8,468 nt of DNA from Sulfitobacter sp. Lineage in GTDB: Bacteria; Pseudomonadota; Alphaproteobacteria; Rhodobacterales; Rhodobacteraceae. Shown piece by piece: positions 7,201 to 8,468 of this stretch. The DNA is taken from the NCBI GenBank assembly GCA_024636405.1, contig JAGXHC010000211.1, positions 1 to 8,468 of the forward strand. The letters are read 5' to 3'. The notes beneath the pieces are model-generated. The model was not told the origin of the DNA, ran no database searches, and saw nothing but the letters and a program-made list of their open reading frames with translations. The translations under genes and the position numbers were made by a program. The stretch's first letter is position 1. Every line of letters begins with the position of its first letter.

Positions 7201-8148
7201 GGCGGCGCGCAGCCCCTCGGGCCATTTCGCGCTGCTCTCGGCGACAAGCGTTTTCACATCCGTCGCGGTATCGATCAGGTTGAATCCCTTGCGTTTGACG
7301 ACCTGCAACGCCAGCGTTTTTTCACCGTTGAACCGCGCGGTACCCAGACGGTCTTCGAAGGTCAGATTGATCTTGGCCAGATCACCAAGCGTGACAACAC
7401 GGTCGCCATTGGTCGTCACCGGCAGGGCAAACACATCCGCCGGTTCATCAAAGGACGACGGGATCTTGACCGAAAACGTGCCTTGGGCCGTGTCAATTTC
7501 ACCCGCCGCGATCAGTTGGTTGTTGTTTTGCACTGTCTGGACCAACTCACCCGCCGTGACGTTGTAAGCTTCCAGCCGCAGCGGGTCGATCACCACCTCC
7601 AGCATTTCGTCGCGGCTGCCTGCGATGCCGGCCTCCAGCACCGCATCCATCGCCTTCAGGTCGTCCTGCAGATTGCGTGCCACCTGCGCCATTGTGCGCT
7701 CGGGCACGGGGCCGGTCAGGTTGACAATGATGATCGGAAATTCGGAAAAGTTGATTTCGGTGATCGTGTATTTCTCGGCGCCGTCTGGAAAATTGGCTTC
7801 TGCCGTGGACATGGCGTCGCGCACGTCGGCCATGATGCGGGTCTTGTCCCAACCGAACTCAAACTCCAGTGCCACGCTGGCATAGTTTTCAGCCGCGGTG
7901 CCGGACAGGGTTTTCAACCCGTCCAGATCGGCCAGTTCGGTTTCCATCGGCTTGACCAGCAGGGTTTCGCTGTCTGCGGCTGAAATGCCGGGAAAGACGA
8001 CCGATACAAACAGCGCCGGGATCTCGATGTCCGGTTCACCTTCCTTGGGCAACGTGGAATAGGCATAGCCGCCGACGACGAGGCTCAGCAGGATAAAGGC
8101 CAGCACCATACGCGCGCGGGTGGCGGCCCAGTCGACGATTCCGCTCAC
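4270..8148 (-). CDS. RND efflux transporter, inner-membrane permease subunit (HAE1-like, extended)
   Basis: This gene encodes 1292 residues read leftwards. The GTG start (8148-8146) overlaps the adaptor stop as GTGA, with GGGAG (plus bases 8157-8161) eight bases before it. RND pumps are proton-driven trimers that pass drugs, lipophilic compounds or metabolites to an adaptor and outer-membrane channel. TM1 is at about 12-32, the first periplasmic porter loop at 33-332, TM2-TM6 at 335-487, TM7 at 632-652, the second periplasmic loop at 653-1057, and TM8-TM12 at 1058-1226. The TM4 motif G-M-L-V-D402-G403-A-I-V-V-V-E identifies the family, as do TM10 G-I-V-V-N-N-N-I-I-L-I-D (1123-1134) and TM11 R1156-x-R-P-x-x-x-T1163. 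The protein is about 250 residues longer than AcrB-type pumps. The extra length lies in a hydrophobic block at 490-630, a porter-domain insertion at about 956-1021 and a basic C-terminal tail from 1228. The N-x-N pattern in TM10 resembles RND lineages outside the classical AcrB group. The substrate cannot be predicted. Confidence 0.93.
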   Translation of the reverse strand: MSGIVDWAATRARMVLAFILLSLVVGGYAYSTLPKEGEPDIEIPALFVSVVFPGISAADSETLLVKPMETELADLDGLKTLSGTAAENYASVALEFEFGWDKTRIMADVRDAMSTAEANFPDGAEKYTITEINFSEFPIIIVNLTGPVPERTMAQVARNLQDDLKAMDAVLEAGIAGSRDEMLEVVIDPLRLEAYNVTAGELVQTVQNNNQLIAAGEIDTAQGTFSVKIPSSFDEPADVFALPVTTNGDRVVTLGDLAKINLTFEDRLGTARFNGEKTLALQVVKRKGFNLIDTATDVKTLVAESSAKWPEGLRAAVTVGTSNDQSRIVDSMVQQLLGSVFTAVALVMIVVLAALGIRAALLVGFAIPTSFLLCFAFLALMGISVSNIVMFGLILAVGMLVDGAIVVVEYADARQQEGVGPMHAYVEAAKRMFWPIISSTATTLCAFLPMLFWPGVPGEFMGMLPVTLIFVLSASLVVALVYLPVLGGVTGRLERWMGDNMTRIAGLRFYLHLLLFPLAAAMIAVGAVLMQPLFSVISVRFATMDGLNVVGSVIPTFAVVFACIVALCVLVTLALSGAMMALLSFFALFTRAGRGGRWITSKLFRRAPGRINAGYRRNGFGRLIAFVAGNPIMPLVVAGTVFVFVGTVMIYFGNNSRGVEFFVNSAPEQAIVYVLARGNLSLTEKDDLLQQAEAVVLAHPGVQTAFAFAGEGGLNSNTGGAQTPKDSIGQIQLETIPWEDRPNRSDVLFTVPLLGYEFRRETQDPAFDGDVIIDDLTAALENIPGIRIEILAAARGPESGKPVHLRLKSDNYADLIAATSTVRAKYESTPGLTLIEDTRPLPGIDWRIDVDVAKAGRYGADVMTVGAMVQLVTRGLLLDTMRVESSDEEIEIRVRLPEKDRVLSTLDTLKVRTADGLIPLSNFITRTPVPKLAEISRVDQKRYLDIKADVTPGLTKLVRDEDSGRDAAVTVATLRPTQDDAEITAPDGTGFRVIDRTSVAEGLDLRAAFAAGDLRMMPVNASERIAELTKWLDTNPLPPSIATEWTGDQEEQAESQAFLSSAFTAALGLMFIILLAQFNSVYNAVLVLLAVVLSTTGVLIGMLVMDQTFSIIMTGTGIVALAGIVVNNNIILIDTYQEYERYMPRIEAIIRTSQARIRPVLLTTITTMAGLAPMMFGLSLNFADGGYTIDSPTALWWKQLATAVVFGLGIATVLTLLVTPSMLAIRVWATTYVRWIARLLARMSMGRASRAARDWSLRREARRMPAQEIIWDDGAPVAPVITAHTGTLRAAE

Positions 8149-8468
8149 TGGCTCAGCTCCCGCCAGGTTGGGGCTACGGTGACACCTGCGGTGACAAACT
8201 CCTGTCCGACCACGATCACATCAACCTGATCGGGCAGGCCGGTGACCAGCACCCCCTTTGCGGTGTCGCGCATAAGCTCGACCGGCGCAAAGCTGACCAT
8301 TGCGTTGTCATCCACCAGCCGCAGGCCCAATGTGCCGTCGTCGTTCAACGTCAACGCCGATTGCGGGATCAGATGCGCCTTGACCCCCGCAGAGGAGATT
8401 GCGATCTCGGCGGTCTGGCCGTCTCGGATGCTCAGATCATCGTTGGGCACGTCGATCTCTACCCGAAA
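8145..8468 (-). CDS. RND efflux periplasmic adaptor (membrane fusion protein), C-terminal part
   Basis: The frame enters from the right edge and ends at TGA 8147-8145, leaving 107 visible C-terminal residues. A GTG at 8450 is in frame but is an internal Val codon, because the sequence before it (F-R-V-E-I-D) already belongs to the conserved beta-barrel. The visible part shows F-x-V-E-I-x-V-P-N, then a D-G-Q-T-A-E-I-A-I strand typical of the adaptor beta-barrel. I-P-Q-S-A-L-T-L-N-D-D-G-T-L-G follows, the usual entry to the membrane-proximal domain. G-L-P-D-Q-V-D-V-I-V-V-G-Q-E-F-V-T-A-G-V-T-V is the typical C-terminal ending. Adaptors of this AcrA/HlyD type are periplasmic, usually anchored by a lipid or helix, and bridge the RND pump to the outer-membrane channel. 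The 4-base overlap with the pump gene shows one operon with translational coupling. Confidence 0.88.
   Translation of the reverse strand, partial: FRVEIDVPNDDLSIRDGQTAEIAISSAGVKAHLIPQSALTLNDDGTLGLRLVDDNAMVSFAPVELMRDTAKGVLVTGLPDQVDVIVVGQEFVTAGVTVAPTWRELSQ

Noticed and set aside
5539..7983. An open frame of 814 codons on the + strand, opposite the RND pump gene.
   Set aside because: It is rich in His, Arg, Gln and Gly with no recognisable domain or hydrophobic pattern, and is fully antisense to a gene with clear RND motifs. Long antisense frames are expected in high-GC coding DNA.

Overview
The window looks like chromosomal DNA of an alphaproteobacterium, most likely of the Rhodobacteraceae (Roseobacter-type). 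The reasons are the high GC content, the LysM-protein and Atm1-type exporter gene pair, a small alphaproteobacterial protein of unknown function after the exporter, and the style of the intergenic palindromes. This placement is inferred from protein character and was not confirmed by any search. There are no rRNA or tRNA genes, insertion sequences, phage genes or CRISPR arrays.

Layout. (1) Positions 1-1105, + strand: the 3' part of a long Ala/Pro/Thr-rich protein with an Ig-like domain and a C-terminal LysM domain. (2) Positions 1224-3086, + strand: a complete Atm1/HMT1-type ABC half-transporter with fused permease and ATPase, predicted to export glutathione-linked compounds. (3) Positions 3083-3427, + strand: a 114-residue protein of unknown function, coupled to the transporter by a 4-base GTGA overlap. 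(4) Positions 3428-3511: a short convergent spacer with a 12-bp palindrome and hairpins, probably a terminator. (5) Positions 3512-3964, - strand: a secreted DUF302 protein. (6) Positions 3965-4269: 305 bases without a convincing gene. (7) Positions 8468 down to 4270, - strand: an RND efflux operon read leftwards. It consists of the C-terminal part of a periplasmic adaptor and then a 1292-residue inner-membrane RND pump, again coupled by a GTGA overlap.

The adaptor and pump would form an envelope-spanning efflux system with an outer-membrane channel that is not in view. The Atm1-type exporter and its small partner are a separate translationally coupled pair. The DUF302 gene has its own ribosome binding site and lies apart from both operons.

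I see no clear new multi-gene system. The most unusual element is the RND pump. It is about 250 residues longer than a standard pump, and the excess sits in three places: an extra hydrophobic block between TM6 and TM7, an insertion in the second periplasmic porter region, and a long cytoplasmic tail. It also has a modified proton-relay pattern.
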